Translations under genes and position numbers: made by a program
Source of the DNA: an uncultured Collinsella sp.
GTDB taxonomy: Bacteria > Actinomycetota > Coriobacteriia > Coriobacteriales > Coriobacteriaceae
Reading direction: 5' to 3'
Length of the DNA: 64,000 nucleotides
Assembly: GCA_934646815.1 (NCBI GenBank)
Contig: CAKUEW010000003.1
Coordinates: 62,001-126,000, forward strand
Part shown: positions 34,903 to 42,662 of the stretch, piece after piece
Layout: each line of letters opens with the position of its first letter
How positions within the stretch are numbered: position 1 is the first letter of the stretch
The notes under the pieces: model-generated
Databases searched by the model: none
What the model was told of the DNA's origin: nothing
Seen by the model: the letters and a program-made list of their open reading frames with translations, nothing else

Positions 34903-35391
34903 TTACGCCTCGCGCAGCCAGTCGAAGGCGACGCGCGGCGTGCCGTCCGACACATACACGATACCGACACGCTCGAACCCAGCCTTGGCGATAGCGCTTC
35001 GCATGGGCAGGTTGTCTTGGTGCGTGTCGATGCGCAGATGGTCGACGCGATCCTTGGCAAAGGCAAACATCGCTGCCGCAACGCCATGCGTGGTGCCGTC
35101 GGATGCCACGCGGTGCAGTACGGCATACGGGACGTCGCTGCGCCATTGACCGTCCTCGATCACATCATAGGAACTGTCCGGGCCCGGCAAAAAGGCGAAC
35201 GTCGCCACCACGCGACCGCTCTCCTCGCATACATAGCTACCGCCCGCAGCGATATCGCTTTTGAGCTGCTCGGCCGAGGGCGTGCCTACCGGCCACTGCG
35301 TAGCATTGCCATGCTCGCGCATAAAAGCGCGGGCTGCGTCATAGATTGCCATGACGGCGGGAATGTCGGTATCGAGGGTTTTTCTGATCAT
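34903..35391 (-). CDS. GNAT family N-acetyltransferase
   Basis: The 162-residue protein begins MIRKTLDTDIPAVMAIYDAA, a common GNAT opening, and has VCEESGRVVATFAFLPG as the central beta-hairpin, HRVASDGTTHGVAAAMFAFA as the acetyl-CoA binding loop region and a C-terminal NLPMRSAIAKAGFERVGIVY. It transfers an acetyl group from acetyl-CoA to an unknown amine. An in-frame GTG directly before the chosen ATG could also be the start. It is divergent from a small Cys-rich protein gene with a shared palindrome between them. Confidence 0.85.
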   Translation of the reverse strand: MIRKTLDTDIPAVMAIYDAARAFMREHGNATQWPVGTPSAEQLKSDIAAGGSYVCEESGRVVATFAFLPGPDSSYDVIEDGQWRSDVPYAVLHRVASDGTTHGVAAAMFAFAKDRVDHLRIDTHQDNLPMRSAIAKAGFERVGIVYVSDGTPRVAFDWLREA

Positions 35392-35413
35392 CACGCGGCG
35401 ACCTCACGTTTAT

Positions 35414-35443
35414 TGGTATCACTTTGATTGAGCAATGATACCA
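35414..35443. promoter_or_regulatory. Operator-like inverted repeat between divergent genes
   Basis: TGGTATCA (35414-35421) and TGATACCA (35436-35443) are perfect 8-bp arms separated by 14 bp, so their centres lie two DNA turns apart. Placed in the short space between the GNAT start and the start at 35469, it suits a dimeric repressor controlling both. Confidence 0.55.
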
Positions 35444-35468
35444 GCGTTTGGAGAGGGGCGCGAAGCGG

Positions 35469-35765
35469 ATGGGAAGCAAAAAGCGAGCCGCCTGGTCAAA
35501 GGCCAAAAGCGAGTTTTTGGGCGCTGCCACCGGCGGCGATATGAGCGACTTGTTTGCGCGCGAAGGCAATCGTCGCGACGCCCTGGATGCCGAGCGCGAC
35601 GAGGCTTGGCGCTATAAGTCGTGCGAGCGCAAGAACCGCTACGATACGCGCGCCGAGGCCGAGGCCGTCATGGCCGATTGCGAGAATCGTGGGCGTCGCG
35701 GCTTAGCCTGCTACAAATGCGAGTACTGCGGCGGCTGGCACCTGACGTCGCATCCTTGGAAATAG
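35469..35765 (+). CDS. Small hypothetical protein with Cys-rich C-terminus
   Basis: The 98-residue basic protein begins MGSKKRAAWSKAKSEF, with GAGAGGGG as ribosome-binding site. A frame-extending TTG at 35448 is less likely. The C-terminal part has CERKNRYDTRAEAEAVM and CYKCEYCGGWHLTSH, where CxxCxxCxxWH resembles a small zinc-binding motif. I do not recognise a named family. It is divergent from the GNAT gene. Confidence 0.75.
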   Translation: MGSKKRAAWSKAKSEFLGAATGGDMSDLFAREGNRRDALDAERDEAWRYKSCERKNRYDTRAEAEAVMADCENRGRRGLACYKCEYCGGWHLTSHPWK

Positions 35766-35791
35766 ATCGCGCTGCGCCCTCGCGTTGAGCG

Positions 35792-36508
35792 CTACTCGGC
35801 AGATGACGGACGCGGCGGCACCAAAACGTCGTAGCGAACGGCCTTACCCGCTAGTTGATAGCTCGGCTTCATACCGGCAAGCAACGGGCCCTTCACCGGT
35901 CGTTTAATAACGACTTTACGCGGATGCACGGCAAGTGCGGCCTCGACCAACGTCTCCTCGTCGGCGCACGGCTGCTCCAAATGATGCAGCAACTGAAACT
36001 TCTTTTTGACCGCCGCGCTCTTGGTGCGCTCGGGAAACATGGGGTCTAGATATACCACATCGGGCGCGGCGAGCTCGCCTTGCTCAATCGAAGCGGCGGT
36101 CTGGTGAAGACCGGCAATGCTGTCCTCGCCCGCGTGCAGGCGCATGCGCGCCACGGCATCCGCAAGCGCAGGATCATCTGCCGCGCGGTCCAAGGCATCC
36201 TGGAGCAGCGCCGCGATTACACGGTCCTGCTCATACAAATCGACCGCAAAGCCCGCGGCGGCCAACAGCAGCGAATCCTCGCCAAAACCTGCCGTCGCAT
36301 CGATTGCCCACGGATGTTCAATACCTTTCGTGCGTGCGGCCTTCACCAGCAGCTCCTGCTGCAGACGGCCCTGCTTGAGTCGCGGGAGCATGCGGGCAAA
36401 ATCGGCGCGCAGCTCCATCGCGCCATCGGTGAGCGTGAGGCCCTCGGGCATCCTGGTTAGCTCAAGCCCTGCAGCCCGAGCAACAGAAAAGGGATCGACG
36501 ACGCCCAT
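35792..36508 (-). CDS. rsmJ: 16S rRNA (guanine(1516)-N(2))-methyltransferase, RsmJ-like
   Basis: The 238-residue SAM-dependent enzyme starts at ATG 36506-36508 after AAGGAG. It has the SAM-binding motif IDATAGFGEDSLLLAAAG, the catalytic-type YLDPMFPERTKSAAVKKK, and KVVIKRPVKGP, all close to RsmJ (YhiQ). The target by homology is the 2-amino group of G1516 in 16S rRNA. It lies downstream of a 47-residue membrane peptide gene on the same strand. Confidence 0.9.
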   Translation of the reverse strand: MGVVDPFSVARAAGLELTRMPEGLTLTDGAMELRADFARMLPRLKQGRLQQELLVKAARTKGIEHPWAIDATAGFGEDSLLLAAAGFAVDLYEQDRVIAALLQDALDRAADDPALADAVARMRLHAGEDSIAGLHQTAASIEQGELAAPDVVYLDPMFPERTKSAAVKKKFQLLHHLEQPCADEETLVEAALAVHPRKVVIKRPVKGPLLAGMKPSYQLAGKAVRYDVLVPPRPSSAE

Positions 36509-36571
36509 GGGCACTCCTTAGCAAATAAAACGAATACATGGGCGCCATTCATGTCGGCACCCAACCGTCCG

Positions 36572-36715
36572 TTATTGTCCCACATGCGACATAGTCCACA
36601 GCATTCCAATGCAAAGCACCGCCATCAATCCCGTGCACACGGCAGCGATCACAGAATCACTCATGCGCCTTCCCAACGACCGCGGCTCGCGCGCCTGCTC
36701 CGCTCCGTACATCAT
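36572..36715 (-). CDS. Small membrane protein, 47 residues
   Basis: A short frame starting ATG ATG (36713-36715 and 36710-36712) has a strong GGAGGAGCC just upstream. The N-terminal half is charged (MMYGAEQAREPRSLGRRMSD), followed by a hydrophobic helix SVIAAVCTGLMAVLCIGMLW and a short tail ending VGQ. It probably inserts as a single-pass membrane peptide. It lies 63 nt before rsmJ and may share its transcript. No family recognised. Confidence 0.65.
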   Translation of the reverse strand: MMYGAEQAREPRSLGRRMSDSVIAAVCTGLMAVLCIGMLWTMSHVGQ

Positions 36716-36942
36716 GGCTCCTCCTTCGGTCCAGCCCTTACCATGGCCTCATCATCGCAGCGCCGCGCATACGCTGCCATCGATTTGGCTTACGCCCAGC
36801 TTTCCTTTTTGAAAGGTTGGTGGCGCCGGCAAGAAGCGCTTTCAAACGCACGCATCGCCTCGTTGAACTACAATGTGCTTCACGATATGTGCCGTAACCT
36901 GGGTGCGACAGATTTTCCGCGCCCGCATCGAAAGGACCAGCC

Positions 36943-37344
36943 ATGAGTTCCGCTCGCAAGACGCTCAAAATCCTTGCCCTGATTTATTTTGTTCTGGGCA
37001 TCGCAAGCCTCGTCATTGGAATCGCCGGCATCGCGACCGGCAAGCTCGAGTCAACCTACGGACCGAACGCCATGCTCGCCGCCGTCGTGATTATCGCCAA
37101 GGGCCTCATCGACCTCGCCGCGGGCGTTGCGGGCATCAAGGGCGCCAACAAGCCTTCGCAGGTGGACGGCGCGTTTAAACTCGGTGTTGTTGCCGCGGTC
37201 GCCACGCTCGCTCAGGCCGTGCTCACGCTTCCCGCGCTTGGCGGCGACGCCATCAACTTTGGCGCCTTCGTCATCGTGGTGTACGACCTGTTCTTTATTC
37301 AGCAGGCACACGCCGTCAAGGCCGAGAACAAGGATCGCCTGTAG
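36943..37344 (+). CDS. Four-helix integral membrane protein of unknown function
   Basis: The 133-residue protein starts at ATG 36943, after GAAAGGACC. Four hydrophobic segments are visible: KILALIYFVLGIASLVIGIAG, a long one from about residue 42 (NAMLAAVVIIAKGLIDLAAG), GVVAAVATLAQAVLTLPAL and FGAFVIVVYDLFFIQQA. Gut Actinobacteria often carry such small proteins; no function is known to me. A terminator follows at 37384. Confidence 0.8.
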   Translation: MSSARKTLKILALIYFVLGIASLVIGIAGIATGKLESTYGPNAMLAAVVIIAKGLIDLAAGVAGIKGANKPSQVDGAFKLGVVAAVATLAQAVLTLPALGGDAINFGAFVIVVYDLFFIQQAHAVKAENKDRL

Positions 37345-37383
37345 GCACCTGTATCTCATACCCCCTGCAACGAACAGCAAGAA

Positions 37384-37416
37384 GGGCCGATCGCGCAACA
37401 ACGCGGTCGGCCCTTT
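37384..37416 (+). terminator. Intrinsic terminator after the four-helix membrane protein gene
   Basis: GGGCCGATCGCG (37384-37395) and CGCGGTCGGCCC (37402-37413) form a 12-bp stem with one mismatch, loop CAACAA, then TTT. Confidence 0.85.
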
Positions 37417-37432
37417 GCGTTTGCCCAGATAA

Positions 37433-37468
37433 AACCTGCCAAATAAACCTGTCTCTTTTTGGCAGGTT
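37433..37468. repeat. Palindromic element, CCTGCCAAAA family (copy 2)
   Basis: AACCTGCCAAA (37433-37443) and TTTGGCAGGTT (37458-37468) are perfect 11-bp arms around ATAAACCTGTCTCT-like centre. The sequence matches the right half of the element at 15963-16064 with one base missing. The last arm supplies TA of the rlmA TAA stop (minus strand, 37467-37469). Confidence 0.9.
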
Positions 37469-38285
37469 ATTTGCCGTGGCGGTACTCGGCGATGATGAAG
37501 TCGATGTCCGTTTGGAGGGTATCGAGGTTTGCCAGGCGCTCTTTGTCCGCCGGACGCGTGCGGTAGTAGTACGGCGTCATCTGGAATACGGCCTCGATGT
37601 CCGCTTGCGTTGCCAACGTAATGTTCGCCGTCACGCGCTGCGTGCCGACCAACTCGAGCTCGGCGGTATGCGGCAGTTTTTCGTCGTTGAGGTACGGCGT
37701 GTCGTAGAGCACTTCCTTGAGCCCAAAGAGATGGCGCGCACCCGGGACCACGGTGTAGAGCGAGCCCTCGGGCGCCAGCACGCGGGCAAACTCACGCTCG
37801 CTAAAGGGAGCAAAGAGCTCAGTCACCATGTCGAACGAGCCATCCGCCACGGGGATGTCCTTCATGTTGGCGACGAAATACGTCGCGCCGCCACGCTTGG
37901 CAGCCAGGCGCACCATTTCCTTGCCCAGGTCAAAGCCGTAGGCATCAACGTTCGGCACCGAGCCCATGGCACTTGTGTAGTAGCCCTCGCCACAGCAGAT
38001 GTCGAGCAGGGTCAGTGGTTTGTCCGTGGACGCCCCGCGCTCAGCCGCTCGTTCGCGCACCAGCTCGACCATCGCATCGCGCAATGGCGCATAGTAGTCG
38101 CGATTCAGAAAGTCGCGACGGCTGCGCGCCTGCGACTTGGGATCGCCCATGGAGTCGCCGCTCTTGGACGAGCGCAACAGGTACAGGTAGCCCTCGCGCG
38201 CACGATCGAACCGATGCCCGCCCGCACATGCAGCCCCACGCTCGTCGTCCACCAACGGCTCATGGCAAACGGGACACAACAACAT
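37467..38285 (-). CDS. rlmA: 23S rRNA (guanine-N1)-methyltransferase, RlmA family
   Basis: The 272-residue enzyme has an N-terminal zinc finger (CPVCHEPL and CAGGHRFD), the RlmA-type linker KSGDSMGDPKSQARSRRDFL, and a SAM-binding core LLDICCGEGYYTSAM. The C-terminal FQMTPYYYRTRPADKERL is diagnostic. RlmA(I/II) methylates G745 or G748 of 23S rRNA, the latter giving tylosin tolerance; which one cannot be decided. The start is ATG 38283-38285 after AAGGAG. Confidence 0.92.
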   Translation of the reverse strand: MLLCPVCHEPLVDDERGAACAGGHRFDRAREGYLYLLRSSKSGDSMGDPKSQARSRRDFLNRDYYAPLRDAMVELVRERAAERGASTDKPLTLLDICCGEGYYTSAMGSVPNVDAYGFDLGKEMVRLAAKRGGATYFVANMKDIPVADGSFDMVTELFAPFSEREFARVLAPEGSLYTVVPGARHLFGLKEVLYDTPYLNDEKLPHTAELELVGTQRVTANITLATQADIEAVFQMTPYYYRTRPADKERLANLDTLQTDIDFIIAEYRHGK

Positions 38286-38341
38286 GGCAACTCCTTAGCG
38301 CGGACAACACAGCGCCCACCATTGTCTCACGCCTCCCCCAC

Positions 38342-38399
38342 CTAGTCATTGGGGACGTTCTTAAACGACTAGTCAAACAAGAACGTCCCCAATGACTAG
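38342..38399. repeat. 21-bp inverted repeat, TAGTCATTGGGGACG family (copy 1)
   Basis: Left arm 38342-38362 and right arm 38379-38399 are perfect 21-bp inverted copies (core TAGTCATTGGGGACGTTCTT) around a 16-nt centre that itself holds GACTAGTC. A related, longer element lies at 63073-63155. It sits between the divergent rlmA and MATE genes. Confidence 0.95.
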
Positions 38400-38510
38400 T
38401 CTATGTGCTGACAGAAAAGAAACGTTCCCCCCAAGTACCGGCTGATCGCATTAGGAGTATCATCGTCTGCGCAAATTAGCATTGAAGCGCATATAAGAGA
38501 TTGAGAGCGT

Positions 38511-39893
38511 ATGGCTGATACCGCATCTAAGCACATTGACATGACGACCGGCTCGCTGTGGCGCAACATTCCCCTGTTCGCCTTCCCCGTGGCCGCGACG
38601 AGCATCCTCGAGCAACTGTCGAACCTCATCGCCACAGTCATCATCGGCAACTTCTCGGGCGACCAGGGAACCCTTGCCATGGCAGCGGTCGGCTCCAACG
38701 TTCCGCTTACCAGTTTGATGATCAACCTGTTCATCGGCCTGTCGCTTGGCTCCAACGTGGTTATCGCCAACGCTATCGGCCGCAACGACCAGAACATGGT
38801 CAAGCGCGCCGTCCACACCTCGATCCTTATGGCACTCGTGGGCTTTGTCGTCATCGCACTGGGCGAGGTCTTTGCCGAGCCCATGCTCGCCGCGCTCAAC
38901 GTCCCCGCCGAGACCATGCCGCTCGCATCGCTCTACCTGCGCGTCTTTTTACTGAGCATGCCTTCGATCCTGCTCTACAACTTCGAAGCCGCCATCTTCC
39001 GCTCCGTCGGCATCACCCGCATGCCGCTCCAGGCGCTCGCCGTGTCCACCGTCCTCAATATTGGCTTGGACCTTATCTTTGTCCCCGTACTCCATTGGGG
39101 CGTCGCCGGCGTGGCCATCGCCACGGCCATCGCCTATACCACGAGCGCCGTCACGCTCTTTATCCGCCTGCTCAAGACCGACTCCGTCGTCCGCGTCACC
39201 CCGCGCGACCTTGCCATCGACCCCGTCGCCCTTAAGCGCATCGTCAAGATTGGCCTGCCCGCCGGTATCCAGAGCGCCGTCTTTGCCGTCGCGAACATCA
39301 TCATCCAGTCTGCCATCAACAGCTTGGGCACCGAGGTCATGGCGGCCTCCGGCGCGGCCATGAGCCTGGAGTACGTGTGCTACAACCTGCTCAACAGCTT
39401 TAGCCAGGCCTGCACCACCTTTGTGGGGCAGAACCACGGCGCACGCCAGATCGACCGCTGCACCAAGACGCTCAAGGTCTGTCTGGTCGAAGGCGGCATT
39501 GTCGCGCTCACCACCATCGTCATCATTGTCGGCTTGGGACGAGAGATCCTGTCGCTTTTCAACAGCGATCCCAATATCGTCTCGATCGGCTATATCCGCG
39601 TGTGCTCGATCTTCCCTGCGTACGCCTTTAGCATGTTCTACGAAAACATGTCCGGCTACCTGCGCGGCTTTGGCATCTCGCTCATGCCCGCCCTCATCAC
39701 CATGATCTGCGTCTGCGGCATTCGCTTCTACTGGGTCTTTTGCGTGTTCCCGCACTTCCGCACGTTCGCGAACATCATGATGGTCTACCCCATCAGCCTG
39801 GGCACCACGGCGTTCTTTATGGTCGTCGCCGTATTGCTCTGCCACCCGGCGCGCACCTATCGCGCCAGCCAGGCCAAAGTGGAAACTCGCTAG
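38511..39893 (+). CDS. MATE family multidrug efflux transporter
   Basis: The 460-residue inner-membrane antiporter has twelve hydrophobic segments in two six-helix bundles. NIPLFAFPVAATSILEQLSN and IGNFSGDQGTLAMAAVGS are typical N-terminal MATE features, with IGLPAGIQSAVFAVANIIIQ at the start of the second half. It exports cationic compounds using Na+ or H+. The start is ATG 38511 with a weak GAGAG. It converges on a LysR gene; regulation is unclear. Confidence 0.92.
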   Translation: MADTASKHIDMTTGSLWRNIPLFAFPVAATSILEQLSNLIATVIIGNFSGDQGTLAMAAVGSNVPLTSLMINLFIGLSLGSNVVIANAIGRNDQNMVKRAVHTSILMALVGFVVIALGEVFAEPMLAALNVPAETMPLASLYLRVFLLSMPSILLYNFEAAIFRSVGITRMPLQALAVSTVLNIGLDLIFVPVLHWGVAGVAIATAIAYTTSAVTLFIRLLKTDSVVRVTPRDLAIDPVALKRIVKIGLPAGIQSAVFAVANIIIQSAINSLGTEVMAASGAAMSLEYVCYNLLNSFSQACTTFVGQNHGARQIDRCTKTLKVCLVEGGIVALTTIVIIVGLGREILSLFNSDPNIVSIGYIRVCSIFPAYAFSMFYENMSGYLRGFGISLMPALITMICVCGIRFYWVFCVFPHFRTFANIMMVYPISLGTTAFFMVVAVLLCHPARTYRASQAKVETR

Positions 39894-39907
39894 GCGCCGC
39901 ACACCCA

Positions 39908-40774
39908 CTAGCTCGCGATGTGCGAGCTCATATAATCGATGAAGCGCCTGGTGGCAATGGGCATCGTATCCCAGCTGCGCCAAGCGGCCACCACGTCGCG
40001 CGAAGGCGCCGCCACGATAGGACGCACCCGAATATCGGCCCGCATGCCCTCGACAGTACGTCGGTAGAGCATGCTCACGCCCAGGCCTTCCTCCACCATC
40101 GCCATAATGGTGTAGTCGTCGGTGACCTCGCTCGTCACGTGCGGCGACAGCCCATGCGTTGCAAAGGCGTCGAGCACCAGGCTCTGCTCGCCCTCGTCAA
40201 GCAAAATAAACGGCTCGGACGCCAAGTCCGCAAGTGTCACCTTTTCTTTCGCTGTCAGCGGGTGGGTGGCCGGCAGCAGTGCCACCAACTCGTCGTGGTA
40301 CACCACACGCTTGTCCAGCCCAGCGGTAAAGCCGCGCGCCGTAAAGCAAAAATCAACCACGCCATCGTGTACCCACTGCGCATTGCGCGTGTAGTCGCCC
40401 TGCTTAAGGGTAAAGCGCACGCCGGGGTGCAGCGTTCCAAAGCCGCGGATCACGCGCGGCAGTACCGTGCGGCTTACGTTGGTAAATGTCGCAATACGAA
40501 TATCAGTTGAGGACAGGCCCAGCAGCTCCTGTCGTTTGCCCTCGAGCTCGGACTCGGCCGTTACGATCTGACGCAGATACGGTAGGTATTGCTTGCCGTC
40601 GCGCGTAAGCGAAACGCCCTGCTTGCCGCGCTCGATAAGTGTGGTGCCCAGCTCGCGCTCGAGCGCCTTGACGGCCTGGCTCACCGCGCTCTGCGTATAG
40701 CCCAGCGCATCGGCGGCGCCTTTAAGGCTTCCGCAATCGACCACCATACAAACGACTTGATACCGCGATGCCAT
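39908..40774 (-). CDS. LysR family transcriptional regulator
   Basis: The 288-residue protein has the helix-turn-helix GSLKGAADALGYTQSAVSQA and a LysR effector domain with DDYTIMAMVEEGLGVSML, like the LysR gene at 886-1743. The start is ATG 40772-40774 after AGGGGAATA. It is divergent from the EamA transporter at 40933, its likely target. Confidence 0.9.
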   Translation of the reverse strand: MASRYQVVCMVVDCGSLKGAADALGYTQSAVSQAVKALERELGTTLIERGKQGVSLTRDGKQYLPYLRQIVTAESELEGKRQELLGLSSTDIRIATFTNVSRTVLPRVIRGFGTLHPGVRFTLKQGDYTRNAQWVHDGVVDFCFTARGFTAGLDKRVVYHDELVALLPATHPLTAKEKVTLADLASEPFILLDEGEQSLVLDAFATHGLSPHVTSEVTDDYTIMAMVEEGLGVSMLYRRTVEGMRADIRVRPIVAAPSRDVVAAWRSWDTMPIATRRFIDYMSSHIAS

Positions 40775-40932
40775 GCTATTCCCCTATCGATGCACCCGCA
40801 AAACGTTTTACCACGGGCTTTTCTACTTACATTAGCGTTTCTTAATCATACTGAAGATACATTCGCTTTACTACATCCATATCTGGGAGCAGAATCCTTT
40901 GTGCGAAACCGTTCTGTAACAAAAGGAGTCCC

Positions 40933-41841
40933 ATGGATCGCAAAAAAGCAATCGCGCTCTCATTTTCCGTTCCCGTCGCATGGGGCTTTTCGTATCCCCT
41001 TATGAAGATCGGCATGGACAGCATGAACGCCACGAGCATCGTCGCGCTGCGCTGCATCATCGCCTTTGCCGCCTGCCTGCTGCTCTTCCACAAGCACGCG
41101 TTCCGCATCAACCGCGACCTTATGGTCCGCGCCGCCATCATCGGTGCCATCATGGCAACCGAACTCACCTGCATGTGCCTGGGCTCCAGCCTCACCTCCG
41201 CCTCCACGGCCGGCTTTTTACAGAGCCTGACGGTCGTGATCGTACCGTTTGCCAACGCCGCCTTGCTGCGTCGCGCCCCCGAGCGCAAGGTACTCGTCGG
41301 CACCGCCATCGTCACCGGCGGCATGCTGCTGCTCTCGGGCGCCGACTTTACCAGCCTGAACCCGGGCGCACTCATCATGCTGCTGTCCGCCTTTGTCTAT
41401 GCCGGCCACATCATCGTTGCCAAGCGTTTTGTCGAGGAAGTCGACCCGCTGTCCCTAGGCGTTTGGCAGCTGGGCTTTGGCGGTCTGTTCTCGGGCATCG
41501 CCGCATGCGTCTTTGGCGGCTTCACGCTTCCCAGCACGCCCAGCGAGATCGTGGTCGTCGTTGCGCTCGCACTCATTTGCTCTGCCTACGGCTTTATCAC
41601 CCAGACGCTCGTGCAGCCCCATGTTCCCGCCGAGACCACGGGCTTTGCCTTCTCGCTTGAGCCGGTTTGCTCTGCCGTCTTCTCGTTCTTCCTGGTTGGC
41701 GAGGTGCTGAGCCCCATCGCCTTTTTGGGCGCCGCCCTGATCCTTACCGGCGTGATGGTGGCGACCGTCGAGCTGCCGCGCCTTCATGGTCGCACGCACG
41801 CCAGCGCTGGCATGGCGGGAGCACCCGAACACGTTTCGTAA
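40933..41841 (+). CDS. EamA family transporter (DMT superfamily)
   Basis: The 302-residue membrane protein has ten hydrophobic segments in two EamA repeats: SFSVPVAWGFSYPLMKIGMD in the first and FSLEPVCSAVFSFFLVGEVL in the second. It probably exports a small metabolite. The start is ATG 40933 with AAAGGAG. It pairs with the divergent LysR gene, a layout repeated from 886-2774, although the two EamA proteins are only moderately alike. Confidence 0.88.
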   Translation: MDRKKAIALSFSVPVAWGFSYPLMKIGMDSMNATSIVALRCIIAFAACLLLFHKHAFRINRDLMVRAAIIGAIMATELTCMCLGSSLTSASTAGFLQSLTVVIVPFANAALLRRAPERKVLVGTAIVTGGMLLLSGADFTSLNPGALIMLLSAFVYAGHIIVAKRFVEEVDPLSLGVWQLGFGGLFSGIAACVFGGFTLPSTPSEIVVVVALALICSAYGFITQTLVQPHVPAETTGFAFSLEPVCSAVFSFFLVGEVLSPIAFLGAALILTGVMVATVELPRLHGRTHASAGMAGAPEHVS

Positions 41842-41928
41842 AACCCGTTCCCCACACACCCGCGGCTCAATCGTCTACAGGCGCCCTTACAATAGATACC
41901 AGCAAAGCATCTGACGTTAAGGAGCCTC

Positions 41929-42657
41929 ATGGACGCCGCAACCCGCGACCGCAACATAGCAACTTGGTTGGGCGATGCGCCGCAGCCGGTACGTGACACC
42001 ACGAATCGGCTGCTCGAGCGCATCGCCCTTTTGCGCGCCGAGCAAACGATCTATCCGGCACAGGACGATATCCTCAACGCGCTTGCCTACACGCCCGCCG
42101 AGCGGGTGAAGGTCGTCATCTTGGGACAGGACCCTTATCACGGACCTAATCAGGCCATGGGGCTGTCGTTCTCGGTTCCCGCGACGCAGACCAAGCTTCC
42201 GCCCAGCCTGCGCAACATCTATAAGGAACTCAACGCCGACTTAGGCTGCCCCCTTCCCGCTACGGGCGATCTGACCGCCTGGGCGCAGCGGGGCGTCCTG
42301 CTGCTCAACACCACGCTCACCGTACGCGAGCATGCCGCCAACTCGCACGCCAAGCTGGGCTGGAGCACGCTGACCGACCACATCATCGAGCGCTGTTGCC
42401 AGCTGCCCCAGCCGGTTGTCTTTTTGGCTTGGGGCCGCTTTGCCCAGCAAATGATCGAGGGCAAGTTCACCGCAACCGGCGCGGGCGAGGCGACCGGTAA
42501 GTACTGTCTGGCCTCCACGCACCCCTCGCCGCTTTCGGCCAACCGAGGCACGGCGGAACTCCCCGCCTTTATGGGGTCGCGCCCCTTCTCCGCTGCCAAC
42601 CACCTGCTCGAGCAAAACGGCAGCAGCCCCATCGACTGGGGCTGCCTGGCTTCGTAG
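41929..42657 (+). CDS. ung: Uracil-DNA glycosylase
   Basis: The 242-residue repair enzyme removes uracil from DNA. Family 1 motifs are complete: catalytic water-activating GQDPYHG, LLLNTTLTVR, FLAWGRFAQ and the minor-groove loop HPSPLSANRG. The start is ATG 41929 with TAAGGAG upstream, and TTACAAT about 40 nt before the start may be the -10 box. It ends 5 nt from the convergent surface-protein gene. Confidence 0.96.
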   Translation: MDAATRDRNIATWLGDAPQPVRDTTNRLLERIALLRAEQTIYPAQDDILNALAYTPAERVKVVILGQDPYHGPNQAMGLSFSVPATQTKLPPSLRNIYKELNADLGCPLPATGDLTAWAQRGVLLLNTTLTVREHAANSHAKLGWSTLTDHIIERCCQLPQPVVFLAWGRFAQQMIEGKFTATGAGEATGKYCLASTHPSPLSANRGTAELPAFMGSRPFSAANHLLEQNGSSPIDWGCLAS

Positions 42658-42662
42658 TCCGT

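Noticed and set aside
36741..36946. Possible 67-residue protein overlapping the start of the four-helix membrane protein gene
   Set aside because: It ends in an ATGA overlap, but has no ribosome-binding site, no domain and no hydrophobic segment, so support is too weak.
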